Below are positions 62,727-64,000 of a stretch of 64,000 bases of DNA, piece by piece. The stretch comes from Chitinophaga flava (lineage in GTDB: Bacteria; Bacteroidota; Bacteroidia; Chitinophagales; Chitinophagaceae): positions 2,914,001-2,978,000 of the forward strand of contig NZ_QFFJ01000002.1 of the NCBI RefSeq assembly GCF_003308995.1, written 5' to 3'. A program made the translations under genes and the position numbers. Below the pieces are notes generated by a model. The model did no database searches, was not told where the DNA came from, and saw only the letters and a program-made list of their open reading frames with translations. Positions within the stretch are counted from its first letter, which is position 1, and each line of letters begins with the position of its first letter.

Positions 62727-63137
62727 ATGATGAGAATAATAATCGGATGTATTCTGTCATTGTTTTTTATTTTATTGAAGGGGTATGCGCATACGCATGG
62801 AGCCAGTGTCGATTATTCTTTCAAACAGAACTTTGGAAAATCGGTCCAGAGGGAGTTTGAAGCCATGAAAGGCCACAAAGACCATCTAAGCAAAGTACCA
62901 TCTTCCGGTAAAAGAAAAACAAGTGATAGAATAAAAGAAACGGAAATCGAAGAGGAAAGTGAATCGGGCTCTTTCAAAAAATTGTTAGAGACCGGTATCT
63001 GCCATATTTCCTCTTTTTATGCACTCGAGCCTGGATGTATTTTTCCCAGCCAGAACACTACCCACCCACCTTTCTTCGCCCTCTTTTCCTATGCGGCTAC
63101 TGATAAGGTTATCGTAAACCGTGTCATAAGGATTTGA
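62727..63137 (+). CDS. small secreted protein before the efflux operon, unknown function
   Basis: 136 residues. A signal peptide (MMRIIIGCILSLFFILLKGYA) is followed by a charged stretch and a C-terminal segment with FFALFSYAATDKVIVNRVIRI. The SYAATDK-type ending is common in short Bacteroidota proteins that precede RND efflux genes. No function is known. The gene lies 164 bases before the adaptor gene and could be in the same transcript. Confidence 0.65.
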   Translation: MMRIIIGCILSLFFILLKGYAHTHGASVDYSFKQNFGKSVQREFEAMKGHKDHLSKVPSSGKRKTSDRIKETEIEEESESGSFKKLLETGICHISSFYALEPGCIFPSQNTTHPPFFALFSYAATDKVIVNRVIRI

Positions 63138-63301
63138 TTCCTGTCTTACTAGGCAGGCTGAAAGCACGCGTCTGACCTTTTCCATATTTTATTTACAAAA
63201 CATTGTCCGGTTGTCTGCATGGCACATTGCTGTGTAGTCCGGGATGTCATGTGCCTATCAACAAGAATGATCAAACCCACCTGAATCAAGTATAACATAC
63301 T

Positions 63302-64000
63302 ATGAAAAGAATCACCATGCTCATGGGCTTGTATGCCTTGCTATGCCATACAAGTTGTAAATCATCAAAAGGAGAAGAAAAGGAAGCTGATACCAAGTTC
63401 CTTGTTACTAGTCCTGTAAAAATGGATACTTCCGTTACGAGGGAGTATGTATGTCAGATCCGTTCTATCCGAAACATTGAACTGAGGGCCCAGGAAAAGG
63501 GCTATCTGCAGGGTATCGCCGTAGATGAAGGCCAGGCCGTGAAAACAGGACAGCTGTTGTTCAGGATCATGCCCAAGCTCTATGAGGCTGAGTTAGCCAA
63601 GGCAGAGGCTGAAAACAAAGCGGCAGAAATTGAAGTACAGAACACACAAACGCTGGCCGACAAAAATGTAGTGTCCAAAAATGAACTGGCACTGGCGAAT
63701 GCCAAGCTGCAAAAAGCCCGGGCAGAACTCTCGCTGGCCAAAGTGCACCTGGCCTTTACTGAAATAAGAGCCCCCTTCGATGGTATCATCGACCGCCTCC
63801 ATTTAAAACTGGGAAGTCTGGTAGGAGATGGTGATCTGCTGACCACTTTATCTGACAACAGCCGCATGTGGGTATACTTTAATGTTTCTGAACCTGAATA
63901 CCTCGACTACCAGGCCAGCCTGAAATCAAAAGGAGCTGTAAAAGTAAACCTGCTGATGGCTAATAAACAGGTGTTCAAATACCCTGGTGAAGTAGAGACC
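63302..64000 (+). CDS. RND efflux periplasmic adaptor subunit, C-terminus beyond window
   Basis: The ATG at 63302 opens a frame that runs to the window edge (233 codons). A lipoprotein signal (LMGLYALLCHTSC, Cys19) precedes a membrane-fusion-protein fold: the lipoyl-like half IELRAQEKGYLQGIAVDEGQ, a coiled coil (about 95-145, EAELAKAEAENKAAEIEVQN) and the return half FTEIRAPFDGIIDRLHLKLG. The family links an inner-membrane RND pump to an outer-membrane channel. The pump and channel genes should follow outside the window. Confidence 0.93.
   Translation, partial: MKRITMLMGLYALLCHTSCKSSKGEEKEADTKFLVTSPVKMDTSVTREYVCQIRSIRNIELRAQEKGYLQGIAVDEGQAVKTGQLLFRIMPKLYEAELAKAEAENKAAEIEVQNTQTLADKNVVSKNELALANAKLQKARAELSLAKVHLAFTEIRAPFDGIIDRLHLKLGSLVGDGDLLTTLSDNSRMWVYFNVSEPEYLDYQASLKSKGAVKVNLLMANKQVFKYPGEVET

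Noticed and set aside
1..64000. CRISPR arrays, insertion sequences or prophage
   Set aside because: No direct-repeat arrays, transposase or phage structural genes are visible in the window.

Overview
The window looks like a chromosomal segment of a Bacteroidota bacterium, most likely of the Chitinophaga type. This is inferred from family content and not from a marker-gene comparison. The supporting evidence is two complete ECF sigma / FecR anti-sigma / SusC / SusD gene sets, a type IX secretion sorting domain, LytTR two-component genes, many lipoproteins with Lys/Glu-rich residues after the lipid cysteine, promoters of the TTTG-N19-TAnnTTTG type, and moderate GC with weak Shine-Dalgarno signals. 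No phage, complete insertion sequence or CRISPR array is visible.

Layout. 1-7.2 kb: a hybrid sensor kinase cut by the window edge, a PhzF-like isomerase, an unknown membrane protein, a PhnB-like VOC protein, a LytTR regulator with its LytS-type kinase, a structured non-coding stretch and a DUF1579 protein. 7.3-13.4 kb: a secreted sugar-isomerase-like protein with a Tat-exported Gfo/Idh/MocA oxidoreductase, a type IX-secreted jelly-roll protein, an SGNH hydrolase, YccF, a VOC protein and tRNA-Lys with a clear promoter and terminator. 13.4-14.4 kb: an AT-rich patch behind the tRNA with decayed gene remnants and one small membrane protein. 14.4-25.1 kb: import locus 1 (GNAT, ECF sigma, FecR, SusC, SusD, a surface zinc metallohydrolase lipoprotein and a DUF4302 lipoprotein). 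26.0-36.5 kb: import locus 2 (ECF sigma, FecR, SusC, SusD, then an ABC ATPase and a permease fused to a GldG-like domain). 36.8-44.9 kb: a membrane-bound MutS-like ATPase, a beta-propeller protein, small VOC and YdeI proteins, a PadR / HAAS / serine-hydrolase operon with an operator-like palindrome, an AraC regulator and a methyltransferase. 44.9-48.7 kb: two tandem MACPF lipoproteins followed by an outer-membrane beta-barrel gene. 49.1-58.7 kb: a four-gene operon of Planctomycete-type cytochrome/DUF1549/DUF1553, DUF1501, propeller and DUF2231-cytochrome proteins, divergent from a GH95-like glycosidase. 58.8-64 kb: small enzymes, an AraC regulator, and the start of an RND efflux operon.

How genes work together. 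In both import loci the sigma factor and FecR probably switch on the SusCD pair when the receptor is occupied. Locus 1 pairs import with a surface metallohydrolase, which suggests a peptide-like substrate. Locus 2 pairs it with an inner-membrane ABC system and carries no carbohydrate enzyme. The most interesting unit is the MACPF pair with its neighbouring barrel. It resembles in outline the Bacteroides MACPF antimicrobial toxins (BSAPs), where a toxin gene can sit beside a version of the outer-membrane target. That role here is a hypothesis.
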